Positions 1-6,406 of a stretch of DNA of 29,988 bases are shown piece by piece. Each line of letters starts with the position of its first letter. Position 1 is the first letter of the stretch. The notes under the pieces were generated by a model. The model was not told where the DNA came from, did not search any database, and worked only from the letters and a program-made list of their open reading frames with translations. Origin of the DNA: Nitriliruptoraceae bacterium (GTDB lineage: Bacteria > Actinomycetota > Nitriliruptoria > Nitriliruptorales > Nitriliruptoraceae); assembly GCA_007118045.1 (NCBI GenBank), contig SKTG01000463.1, positions 1 to 29,988 on the forward strand. Direction: 5' to 3'. A program made the translations under genes and the position numbers.

Positions 1-27
1 CTCCGCACCGTCGATCCCACGGGGTGA
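1..27 (+). CDS. possible C-terminal tail of an upstream gene (edge fragment)
   Basis: The reading frame beginning at base 1 runs eight codons (LRTVDPTG) to a TGA at 25-27. This could be the end of a plus-strand gene lying mostly outside the window. Nothing else supports it; the residues are too few to recognise a family. Confidence 0.2.
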   Translation, partial: LRTVDPTG

Positions 28-75
28 GCGGACCGCAGCCGCCGTCGGGTGAGGCGGGCCGCCCGCGCCGATCAA

Positions 76-130
76 CGGTACGTACCGCACGTCCGTCCGC
101 CCCCGCCCACGTCCGTCCGCCCCCACCCAC
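76..130. repeat. 12-bp palindrome followed by a 2 x 20-bp tandem repeat upstream of the flavoprotein gene
   Basis: CGGTACGTACCG at 76-87 is a perfect palindrome. Directly after it, 91-110 and 111-130 are two 20-base tandem copies differing at one base (ccccGcccac versus ccccAcccac). They lie 27-80 bases before the start codon at 157, where promoter or operator elements would be expected. No clear -35/-10 pair was identified, so the role is unknown. Confidence 0.45.
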
Positions 131-156
131 GGCCGCGAACGCGACCGGAGGTCCCA

Positions 157-1152
157 ATGTCTCACATCCTGATCGTCGGCGCCGGCCTGTCCGGTGTCCT
201 CGCCGCCCACGAGCTGCTCGGGGCGGGCCACGAGGTGACGGTCGTCGACAAGGGGCACGCCCCGGGTGGCCGGATCGCGACCCGGACCGTGGGTGATGCC
301 ACGTTCGACCACGGCGCGCAGTTCTTCACGGTCCGCTCCGACCGGTTCGCGGGCCACGTCGCCGCCTGGTCCGAGGCCGGGGTGGCGCGACGGTGGTTCC
401 ACGGCAGCCCGGACCGGGACACCCCGGAGGACCCGGACGGGCATCCGCGCTACCGCGGTACGCCGACGATGCGCAGCATCGCCGAGCACCTCGCCTCGCA
501 GCTCCCCGTCCGGTTGAGCACCCTCGTCCGGCGTGTCGAGGCCACCGGGTCCGGGTGGCGTCTCGCCGTCGCTCACCGCGACGCCCCCACCGTGACGACG
601 GACCTCGTCAGCGGTGACGGCCTGCTGCTGACCCCACCGGTGCCGCAGAGCCTGGCGCTGCTCCGGGCCGGCGACGTCCCCCTGACACCCGAGCACGACC
701 GACGGCTCGGCTCCATGGTCTACGACCCGTGTCTCAGCGTGCTGGCCGTCCCGGACGATCCGCCGACGTTGCCGGCCCGTGGGGCGATGCGGATCCCCGA
801 CGGCGACGTCACCTTCCTCACCGACAACCTGGTGACCGGGGCATCGCCGAGCCCGGCGGTCACGATCCACGCCGGTGCGGCCTTCAGCCGTCGGTACCTC
901 GACGCGTCGGACGACGAGATCGCCCAGCGGTTGCTGGCGCTGGCGTCACCGATCCTCGGGACCACGTCACGACCGGTCCACGTCCACCGTTGGCGCTACT
1001 CCGCCCCCCACGACGACGGCGGGGCCCCCTGCGTCCTCGACCGTTCCACGGGCGCTCCGCTGGCGTTCGCAGGTGACGCGTTCGCGGGCGGCAGGGTCGA
1101 GGGGGCCGCGACCTCGGGGCTCGTCGCCGCCGACGAGCTCATGCAGGTCTGA
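157..1152 (+). CDS. renalase-like NAD(P)/FAD-dependent oxidoreductase
   Basis: A 331-residue flavoprotein. The N-terminus has a Rossmann FAD fold with GAGLSG at residues 7-12, an acidic beta-2 end (VVDK), then PGGR and the DHGAQFFT motif typical of the renalase-like amine-oxidase group. The C-terminus has the second FAD motif (GDAFAGGRVEGAATSG). Animal and bacterial renalases oxidise aberrant dihydro-NAD(P) isomers back to NAD(P)+; whether this protein does so is inference. The ATG at 157 is chosen because GGAGG at 147-151 sits five bases upstream; the frame stays open further upstream but that stretch is low-complexity Pro/Arg. The gene is monocistronic and converges on the phosphatase gene ending at 1262. 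No signal peptide is seen, so the protein is probably cytoplasmic. Family is fairly certain, substrate is not. Confidence 0.85.
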   Translation: MSHILIVGAGLSGVLAAHELLGAGHEVTVVDKGHAPGGRIATRTVGDATFDHGAQFFTVRSDRFAGHVAAWSEAGVARRWFHGSPDRDTPEDPDGHPRYRGTPTMRSIAEHLASQLPVRLSTLVRRVEATGSGWRLAVAHRDAPTVTTDLVSGDGLLLTPPVPQSLALLRAGDVPLTPEHDRRLGSMVYDPCLSVLAVPDDPPTLPARGAMRIPDGDVTFLTDNLVTGASPSPAVTIHAGAAFSRRYLDASDDEIAQRLLALASPILGTTSRPVHVHRWRYSAPHDDGGAPCVLDRSTGAPLAFAGDAFAGGRVEGAATSGLVAADELMQV

Positions 1153-1189
1153 CGCCCGGAGCGGGCCGAAGCGGTCGCTCGAGGCCGTC

Positions 1190-1208
1190 GTCGCGGGCCG
1201 GCCGCGAC
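1190..1208. terminator. hairpin between convergent genes
   Basis: GTCGCGG (1190-1196), loop GCCGG, CCGCGAC (1202-1208): a perfect 7-bp stem in the 109-base gap between the convergent flavoprotein and phosphatase genes. Symmetry and position fit a bidirectional terminator. It lacks a T-tract in either direction. Confidence 0.45.
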
Positions 1209-1261
1209 CTGCCTCCCGGCGCCGTCACGTGGGCGGTGCGGGGTCGTCCGGGTCGTCCGCG

Positions 1262-1987
1262 TCAGACCGCCGTCGACGCCTCCGTCTCATCGTTCGACGG
1301 TTCGGCCGTCTCGTCCCGACCCGTCCGTGCGCGCCATCCCGTCCTGAGCTCGACCGGTAGGTGCGCAACCTCGTTCCAGCGGTCCAGGACGACCACCGGC
1401 TCACCACCGGCACCGTTGGCACCGGCCCGGTCGAAGGCGACCAGCTCCGTCAACGAGCAGTTCGCGACGCCACCCAGGGACGGTAGCGGGAGACCCAGCG
1501 TGCGGTGCACCCCGAACCAGATCGATCCGCCGTGCGTCACCGCGACCGTCACCCCGTCGACCGGGGTCGCGCGCAGCAACTCACGCAGCACCGGATCGAC
1601 GCGGTCGGCGAGCTGTTCGCCGGTCTCGCCCCCGACCTCGTCGACGACGTCCTCACCGGTCGCCCAGCGGGCCGAGCGCTTCGGATCGAGCTCCTCGACC
1701 TCGACGCGACGCAGCCCCTCCCAGCGTCCGAACGAGCGCTCGCGCAGCCGGGCGTCGGAGGGAGCCGACGTCCGCAGCTCGGCTTCCATGGGCGCCGCCG
1801 TCTCCCGGGTGCGCTGCAGATCCGAGGTCACGAGGCGCGCGTCGGGATAGGCGCTGGCCAGAGCGGCGGCCGTCACGCGCGCCTGCGCGTGACCCACCGC
1901 CGACAGTCCCGCGCAGGCCTGGCCCTGCACGCGCCCCTCGGCGTTCCACACGGACTCCCCGTGTCGGACCAGCACGAGCCGCCTCAC
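1262..1987 (-). CDS. histidine phosphatase, GpgP-like (phosphoglycerate mutase family)
   Basis: A 241-residue histidine phosphatase. The catalytic signature RHGE is at residues 8-11 (phospho-acceptor His9). The second phosphate-pocket Arg is in SDLQRTRET (about 59), the likely proton-donor Glu near 83 (RERSFGRWEG), and the second His in VTHGGS at 152. The start ATG (1987-1985) overlaps the stop of rsfS by four bases, so the two are probably translationally coupled. In Mycobacterium tuberculosis the gene in this exact position after nadD and rsfS is GpgP, the glucosyl-3-phosphoglycerate phosphatase of methylglucose lipopolysaccharide synthesis. The same role here is inference from synteny; a general phosphatase or cobalamin-pathway phosphatase remains possible. 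The tail after residue 215 is acidic and unstructured. Confidence 0.88.
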   Translation of the reverse strand: MRRLVLVRHGESVWNAEGRVQGQACAGLSAVGHAQARVTAAALASAYPDARLVTSDLQRTRETAAPMEAELRTSAPSDARLRERSFGRWEGLRRVEVEELDPKRSARWATGEDVVDEVGGETGEQLADRVDPVLRELLRATPVDGVTVAVTHGGSIWFGVHRTLGLPLPSLGGVANCSLTELVAFDRAGANGAGGEPVVVLDRWNEVAHLPVELRTGWRARTGRDETAEPSNDETEASTAV

Positions 1988-2409
1988 GACTCTTCCCGAA
2001 CCGAGGCACGCACGGTGGCGGCGCTGGTCGCGGTGGCGGGCGCCAACGGCGCCCCCGTGCGAACGTCGCGGCGAGGGACGTCCGCCCAGAGCCGTTCAAG
2101 CGAGTAGAAGTCCCGCTGCTCGGCCGAGAACAGGTGACACACCAGGTCGCCGAAGTCGAGCAGCACCCATCCCGCCTCGGCCGTGCCCTCACGACGCTCG
2201 GGCTTGCGGCCGCGGCTTCGCAGCCGCTCCTCGATGCGCTCGGCGGTCGCCTTCAGCTGCCGGTCGCTGGCGGCGGTGGCGAGGAGGAACACGTCGACCA
2301 GCGCGAGCAGGTCCGCGACGTCGAGGATGGCCAGATCCGTCGCTTTGACGTCGTCTGCTGCGTCGGCCGCCGCGACGGCGAGTTCGACGGCTTCATCGGT
2401 GGCGGGCAA
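1984..2409 (-). CDS. rsfS: ribosomal silencing factor RsfS (Iojap family)
   Basis: A 141-residue RsfS/Iojap protein. The family core is visible from about residue 22: KATDLAILDV, then DVFLLATAASDRQLKATAERIEERL, and the GWVLLDFGDLVCHLF ... FYSLERLWAD block. RsfS binds L14 on the large subunit and blocks subunit joining in starved cells. The start appears to be TTG at 2409: the frame has a TGA a few codons upstream and no ATG or GTG before the conserved core. It follows nadD by 81 bases and overlaps the downstream phosphatase start by four bases. The order nadD-rsfS-phosphatase is the usual actinobacterial one. Confidence 0.92.
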   Translation of the reverse strand: MPATDEAVELAVAAADAADDVKATDLAILDVADLLALVDVFLLATAASDRQLKATAERIEERLRSRGRKPERREGTAEAGWVLLDFGDLVCHLFSAEQRDFYSLERLWADVPRRDVRTGAPLAPATATSAATVRASVREES

Positions 2410-2490
2410 GGGCAGGTTCCGGTCGGTCGTCGGTCACGGTCGCTGCGCAGGGAACCACAGCCGGTCCGCGCACGCCGCTCCGCACCCCGG

Positions 2491-3093
2491 TCACCGGGCC
2501 CCGTCGGTGACCTCGCCGCAGCCGTAGAGGGCGTGCTCGCGGACGTAGCGGTCCACCGCGACGGGCACGAGGTACCGGGTGGCGCGCCCGTCACCGAACC
2601 GCTGACGCAGCTCCGTCGACGAGACCTCGAGCTGCGGGATCTCGAGGTGGACGATGCGGTCGGGCAGCGTGGCGGGGTCGGGCGGGCTGGACCCGGGCCT
2701 GGTCACCACGACGAAGGTGGCGAGCTCGAAGGCGTCGTCCGCCCGTTCCCACTCGGCGAGCGAGGCCGCCGCGTCCTCGCCGAGCACGAAGAACCAGACG
2801 GTGTCCGGTTCGACGCGGCTGAGCTCCGCCAGCGTGTCGGCCGTGTAGGTCGGCCCCGAGCGAGCCACCTCACGGGCGTCGACACGCAGGTGCGGGTCGT
2901 CGGCGACGGCGGCCCGCGCCATGCCCACCCGGTCGTCGGGGGGCGAGACGGTGGCCTTCATCCACGGGTCGCCGGCCACCAGCAGCCTGACCTCGTCGAG
3001 TCCGAGCTCGACACGAGCGCACTCGGCCACGACGAGGTGGCCGAGGTGCGGGGGATCGAAGGTGCCCCCGAGGAGGCCCACGCGGCGTGACAT
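2491..3093 (-). CDS. nadD: nicotinate-nucleotide adenylyltransferase NadD
   Basis: A 200-residue NadD. It converts nicotinate mononucleotide and ATP to deamido-NAD, the step shared by de novo and salvage NAD synthesis. The nucleotidyltransferase signature GGTFDPPHLGH is at residues 9-19 and the second signature is SSTELRQR near residue 163, followed by the family ending YLVPVAVDRYVREHALYG. The ATG at 3093 puts the signature at the normal distance from the N-terminus; an in-frame ATG at 3132 would add 13 unconserved residues. No strong Shine-Dalgarno precedes 3093. It lies 56 bases after the tryptophan dioxygenase gene on the same strand and 81 bases before rsfS. Confidence 0.94.
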   Translation of the reverse strand: MSRRVGLLGGTFDPPHLGHLVVAECARVELGLDEVRLLVAGDPWMKATVSPPDDRVGMARAAVADDPHLRVDAREVARSGPTYTADTLAELSRVEPDTVWFFVLGEDAAASLAEWERADDAFELATFVVVTRPGSSPPDPATLPDRIVHLEIPQLEVSSTELRQRFGDGRATRYLVPVAVDRYVREHALYGCGEVTDGAR

Positions 3094-3149
3094 CGCGGCG
3101 GAGGCTACCCGCGGTGCCGTTCGCCGCCGCATCCCGCCACCGTCGCTCC

Positions 3150-4241
3150 TCAGTCCACGTAGCGGAAGGACATCTGCTCACGCACGTCCTCCGGCAAGGC
3201 CGGCAGCTCCTTGCGGGGCAGGTGGTAGGTCGCGAGATCGAACAGGTCCGTGAACACCTGGTGCTTGCGTGCGGCGGCCTGCAGGTACTCGTGGCCCGAG
3301 GTCCCGCCGGTGCCTATGCGCCCGCCGATCGTGCGGTGGACCAGCTGCGCGTGGGCGTTGCGGAACGCGGTGAACCCCTCGTCGAGGTCCACCAGTGCCG
3401 TGAGGAGGCGGTACGGCAGGTGCAGCGCGGGCTCGTCGCGGTACAGGCTGATCAGCAGAGCGGCGAGGAACGCCTCCTGCGACAACCGGCGCTTCCCCTG
3501 GGCCCGCAGCGCGTCCCACTGCTCGCGGTCGAACAACGGCTCGAACGTGCGACACGACGTCTCGAACGCGTCGAGCTGCTGACGCCGCACGACCTCGTCG
3601 AGGCTCGGGTTGCTCTCGATGAGCCGCCGGTCCCGCTCGAGCATCGTCTCCACGACGTCGCGGTACGCGGCCCAGAAGTCGAAGTCACCGAACCGCAGGA
3701 ACGGCGTGCGCGCGAGCCACGCGTCGAGCACGCCCAGCAGCGTCGGTTCCGTCTCCGACCGCTCCAGACGACGGGTGTGCTCCTCCGACAACCTCGAGGT
3801 GTACGAGGCACCGAGGATCCGGAGTCGTTGCGTCGGTGGGAGTCCCATGCGGTTCTCGATCAACCGCCACTGCACCGACTGGAACCCGCTCGCCGGGATG
3901 AGCTCGTCACGGAAGTCGAGGAAGTCGAGGGGCGTCATCGTGGCCAGCACGTGGAACTGCTGCACCAGCAGCGGCTGGATGGCGACGATGCGCTCGATGC
4001 GGTGCACGACCTGGCCCATGAGCGGCTCGGGGACCGGCTCATGTGCGAGATCCTCGATCGCGCTCTCCAACTCCCACAGGATCTGCTTGAACCACAGCTC
4101 GAACGCCTGGTGGGTGACGACGAAGAGCATCTCGTCGTGGGCGGGCTCGCGTCCCCCGCTGCCGGAAACGAGGCGTTGCGAGCCGAGCACCTCGTCGAGA
4201 CCGAGGTAGTCCCAGTAGTACATCGGGTCCGTCGTGCTCAC
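3150..4241 (-). CDS. kynA: tryptophan 2,3-dioxygenase
   Basis: A 363-residue heme dioxygenase that opens the indole ring of tryptophan to give N-formylkynurenine. Family blocks in order: YYWDYLGLDEVL (8-19), HDEMLFVVTHQAFELWFKQ (35-53, with substrate-pocket His44), the GFQSVQWRLIENR block, and FRNAHAQLVHRTIGG followed by GTGGTSGHEYL. By alignment from memory to the Xanthomonas enzyme, the His of FRNAH is the axial heme ligand. The protein is longer than the roughly 280 residues common in bacteria. GTG at 4241 is chosen because GAGGAG lies about five bases upstream; the ATG at 4268 has no ribosome-binding site. It is transcribed towards nadD with a 56-base gap. No other kynurenine-pathway gene is in the window. 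Confidence 0.92.
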   Translation of the reverse strand: MSTTDPMYYWDYLGLDEVLGSQRLVSGSGGREPAHDEMLFVVTHQAFELWFKQILWELESAIEDLAHEPVPEPLMGQVVHRIERIVAIQPLLVQQFHVLATMTPLDFLDFRDELIPASGFQSVQWRLIENRMGLPPTQRLRILGASYTSRLSEEHTRRLERSETEPTLLGVLDAWLARTPFLRFGDFDFWAAYRDVVETMLERDRRLIESNPSLDEVVRRQQLDAFETSCRTFEPLFDREQWDALRAQGKRRLSQEAFLAALLISLYRDEPALHLPYRLLTALVDLDEGFTAFRNAHAQLVHRTIGGRIGTGGTSGHEYLQAAARKHQVFTDLFDLATYHLPRKELPALPEDVREQMSFRYVD

Positions 4242-4266
4242 CTGCGCTCCTCGGCCGCTCGCGCCC

Positions 4267-4272
4267 ACGCTA
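4267..4272 (-). promoter_or_regulatory. candidate -10 box for tryptophan dioxygenase
   Basis: Read on the minus strand this is TAGCGT, matching the TAnnnT pattern, about 26 bases before the GTG start. No convincing -35 box is seen 16-18 bases upstream. The region is the divergent gap with the DUF222/HNH gene. Confidence 0.3.
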
Positions 4273-4395
4273 CAGGCGAGGACGGGAGCCGCGACCGGGT
4301 CGGAGCGGGTCCCGGCGACGGGCCGCGACGCGATCGCGGCCCACGGGTCGGATGATCCACAGGGACGCGAAGTTCCCCCTTGTGCATCCGTGTGC

Positions 4396-4411
4396 TCGTA
4401 CGTATGTTCGC
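4396..4411 (+). promoter_or_regulatory. LexA (SOS) box-like site
   Basis: TCGTACGTATGTTCGC contains CGTAC-GTAT-GTTCG, one mismatch from the Gram-positive LexA consensus CGAAC-RNRY-GTTCG. The central four bases fit R-N-R-Y. It ends only three bases before the ATG at 4415, so LexA bound here would cover the promoter or start. Several 13E12-type genes of M. tuberculosis are reported to be DNA-damage inducible through such boxes, which makes the match more believable. TACGTA at 4399-4404 could also serve as the -10 of a leaderless transcript. Confidence 0.55.
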
Positions 4412-4414
4412 TAC

Positions 4415-6346
4415 ATGGAACCAGTCATCGCAGCGAGGGACACGGGCGGACGGCGGCTCACCGCGTGGCCGCGATCGCGACGGCCCCGGCGGGGGATGCC
4501 GCTGCAGCGCGCGTACCGGCGACCACCGGCCAGCGCGCCACGATCGGCCCTACCGGGTGGCCGGTACGACATCCGACCCGTGTCGAGCGAGCCCGGGCTC
4601 GTGCGCGAGCGCACCACCGAGTACGACGTGGTGGCAGACCGGCCCACGGGCGCGGGCGCCCGCCGAACCCCGTCAGGCCCACCCCGCCCGGCTGGGCACG
4701 CACCGCCGTGGGCACCGCACCCCGCCGACGACCCGAACATCGAGGCACCCACCGACGAGGCGCCGACGACCGACGCGTTCGACCCGGCGGGTCCTCGCGG
4801 CGGGCACCGCGCGCCGGCCCCGCCCCCGCTGGCCGGCGGTGAGCTCGAGGAGCTCGCCCGTCACGGCCTGCGCAGCGCCGTGGACGACGACGTCGCGCGG
4901 CGGTTCGCCGACGACGACCCTGAGCTCGCCCCGTTCGGGCTCCCGATCCTGAACGAGGTCCCGGATCTCGCGGATCTGCTCACCCGTCTGCGCCGCGTCG
5001 ACCGGCTGGTCGCGGACTGTCTCGGCGCCATCATCTGGCTGGAGGACACGGGTCTCGCGGAGGCGACCACGGGCGTGGGACTCGACGCCTGGATCTCGCT
5101 CGTCGGCCGGCGGACCGGCGCGGACACGAGGATGCTGCGCACCTCGGTCGCGGTGTTCCGACGGGTGCCGTCGCTGCGTACCGCCTTCGATGCCGGGCAG
5201 GTGTCGTGGGCGCAGGTCCGATCCATCGTCCTGATGGTGCACCGGCTGCCCGGATACCTCGACGACCGCATCGACGCGGCGGTGGCCGCGGGCGTGCGCG
5301 GTGCCGGCGGAGCGCAACCCGACGACGTCACGCGCACGATCCGGTGGACGCTCCGATCGCTCGAAGCCACGGAGGTGGCCGAGCAACAACGGGCCGCGGA
5401 GCGCGAGGAGTACCTGGCGATCCAGCCCCGCCTTGACGGCAGCGGCGGTCGCTTCTGGGGCGAAGCCGGGCCGGAGGCGCTGGCGGTCCTCGACGCCGCG
5501 GTCAACGGTGACGCCGGCGCGCCCGACGGCGCCGCTCGCCACGGTGTCGCCGGGGACCGGGACGAGCAGGCCGCCCTCTCCGTGACCCGCAGCGCGGGCA
5601 AGCGGCGGCTCGACCGTCTCGTGTCCCTGCTCGACAGCACGCTTCGGGGCGCGGGCGGGGGCGGCGCCGGTGAGGGCAGCACCGGCAACGGCAGCGCCCA
5701 TGAGGGCAGCGCCGGTGAGGGCAGCGCCGGTGAGGGCAGCGCCGGTGAGGGCAGCGCCGGTGAGGGCAGCGCCGGTGAGGGCAGCGCCCATGAGGGCAGC
5801 GCCGGACCGGCAGCCGCGACCCGCTCGAGACCCCAGCTGATCCTGCGCACGGAGCTGTCTGCGCTGCTCGACCGGGAACAGGTCCCGGCCGCGCTGCTGA
5901 CGACCCTGCTCGGCGGCCACGTGCGAGTGACGGCGGAGACCGCCCGTCGCCTCGTCGAGGCACGGGGCGCCGACCTGCGTAGCGTGATCCTGGACGACAC
6001 CGGGACGGTGGTCGGCGTGGGTCGCCGCCGGCGGCGTGCGCCGGGCTGGCTCCGGGACGCCCAGCTGGCCCTGCACGACACCTGCAGCGAGCCCACCTGC
6101 TCCACCGCCGCCCGGGTGTGCGAGAGCGATCACGCCGAGCCGTGGCATCCGATCCGGCCGGGCGATACGCCGGGCCGCACGGACATCGACCAGCTCGCGC
6201 CGCTGTGTCGACGCAGCAACGCGGCGAAGGAGCGCGAGGGTTGGCAGGTCCAGCAACGACCCGACGGTTCGCGTCGGTGGTGGCACGAACGCTCGGGCCT
6301 GACCACGCGAACGCTGCCAGCGACGTGGCGGCCACCGCCGGCCTGA
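4415..6346 (+). CDS. DUF222 / HNH nuclease domain protein (13E12 repeat family)
   Basis: A 643-residue protein of the actinobacterial DUF222-HNH group. A Pro/Arg-rich N-terminal 130 residues is followed by the DUF222 region (about 150-400), a repeat linker of nine GEGSA-type pentapeptides (419-463), the rest of the core, and a C-terminal HNH-like zinc-finger nuclease domain from Cys557. The DH pair of the nuclease motif is present (His573). The usual central Asn is Gln593, and the final HH or HN is SN (601-602), so activity is uncertain. Function in this family is unsettled; some members are mobile, repeated in genomes and damage-inducible. ATG 4415 is the first start after the LexA-like box and has no Shine-Dalgarno, fitting leaderless translation. 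It diverges from the dioxygenase gene and converges on the CoxE-like gene. Confidence 0.85.
   Translation: MEPVIAARDTGGRRLTAWPRSRRPRRGMPLQRAYRRPPASAPRSALPGGRYDIRPVSSEPGLVRERTTEYDVVADRPTGAGARRTPSGPPRPAGHAPPWAPHPADDPNIEAPTDEAPTTDAFDPAGPRGGHRAPAPPPLAGGELEELARHGLRSAVDDDVARRFADDDPELAPFGLPILNEVPDLADLLTRLRRVDRLVADCLGAIIWLEDTGLAEATTGVGLDAWISLVGRRTGADTRMLRTSVAVFRRVPSLRTAFDAGQVSWAQVRSIVLMVHRLPGYLDDRIDAAVAAGVRGAGGAQPDDVTRTIRWTLRSLEATEVAEQQRAAEREEYLAIQPRLDGSGGRFWGEAGPEALAVLDAAVNGDAGAPDGAARHGVAGDRDEQAALSVTRSAGKRRLDRLVSLLDSTLRGAGGGGAGEGSTGNGSAHEGSAGEGSAGEGSAGEGSAGEGSAGEGSAHEGSAGPAAATRSRPQLILRTELSALLDREQVPAALLTTLLGGHVRVTAETARRLVEARGADLRSVILDDTGTVVGVGRRRRRAPGWLRDAQLALHDTCSEPTCSTAARVCESDHAEPWHPIRPGDTPGRTDIDQLAPLCRRSNAAKEREGWQVQQRPDGSRRWWHERSGLTTRTLPATWRPPPA
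5669..5803 (+). repeat. in-frame 15-bp minisatellite (9 units)
   Basis: Nine tandem 15-base units. Five consecutive units (5714-5788) are identical GGTGAGGGCAGCGCC; the outer units differ by one to four bases (5669, 5684, 5699 and 5789). They encode GEGST, GNGSA, HEGSA, five GEGSA, HEGSA. The identity of the central copies implies recent expansion. Copy-number change stays in frame, so linker length between the two halves of the DUF222 protein can vary. Confidence 0.95.
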
Positions 6347-6383
6347 GCACGCGCTCCCGCGGCCGGGCTGGGTTCGTGACCAC

Positions 6384-6399
6384 CGCCCGGATCCGGGCG
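6384..6399. terminator. 16-bp perfect palindrome between convergent genes
   Basis: CGCCCGGATCCGGGCG folds as a 6-bp stem with a GATC loop. It lies in the 60-base gap between the stop of the DUF222/HNH gene (6346) and the stop of the CoxE-like gene (6407), the position of a shared bidirectional terminator. No T-tract follows on either strand. Confidence 0.5.
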
Positions 6400-6406
6400 A
6401 CCGGGA

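Noticed and set aside
91..130. Two 20-base repeats considered as an attachment site or CRISPR start
   Set aside because: They are directly adjacent, have no spacer, and no integrase or Cas gene is nearby.
5669..5803. Short tandem repeats considered as a CRISPR array
   Set aside because: Units are 15 bases with no spacers and lie in frame inside a gene.
4673..6286. Minus-strand open frame with GAALT repeats opposite the DUF222 gene
   Set aside because: The repeats are just the antisense of the 15-bp minisatellite; no start signal or family similarity.
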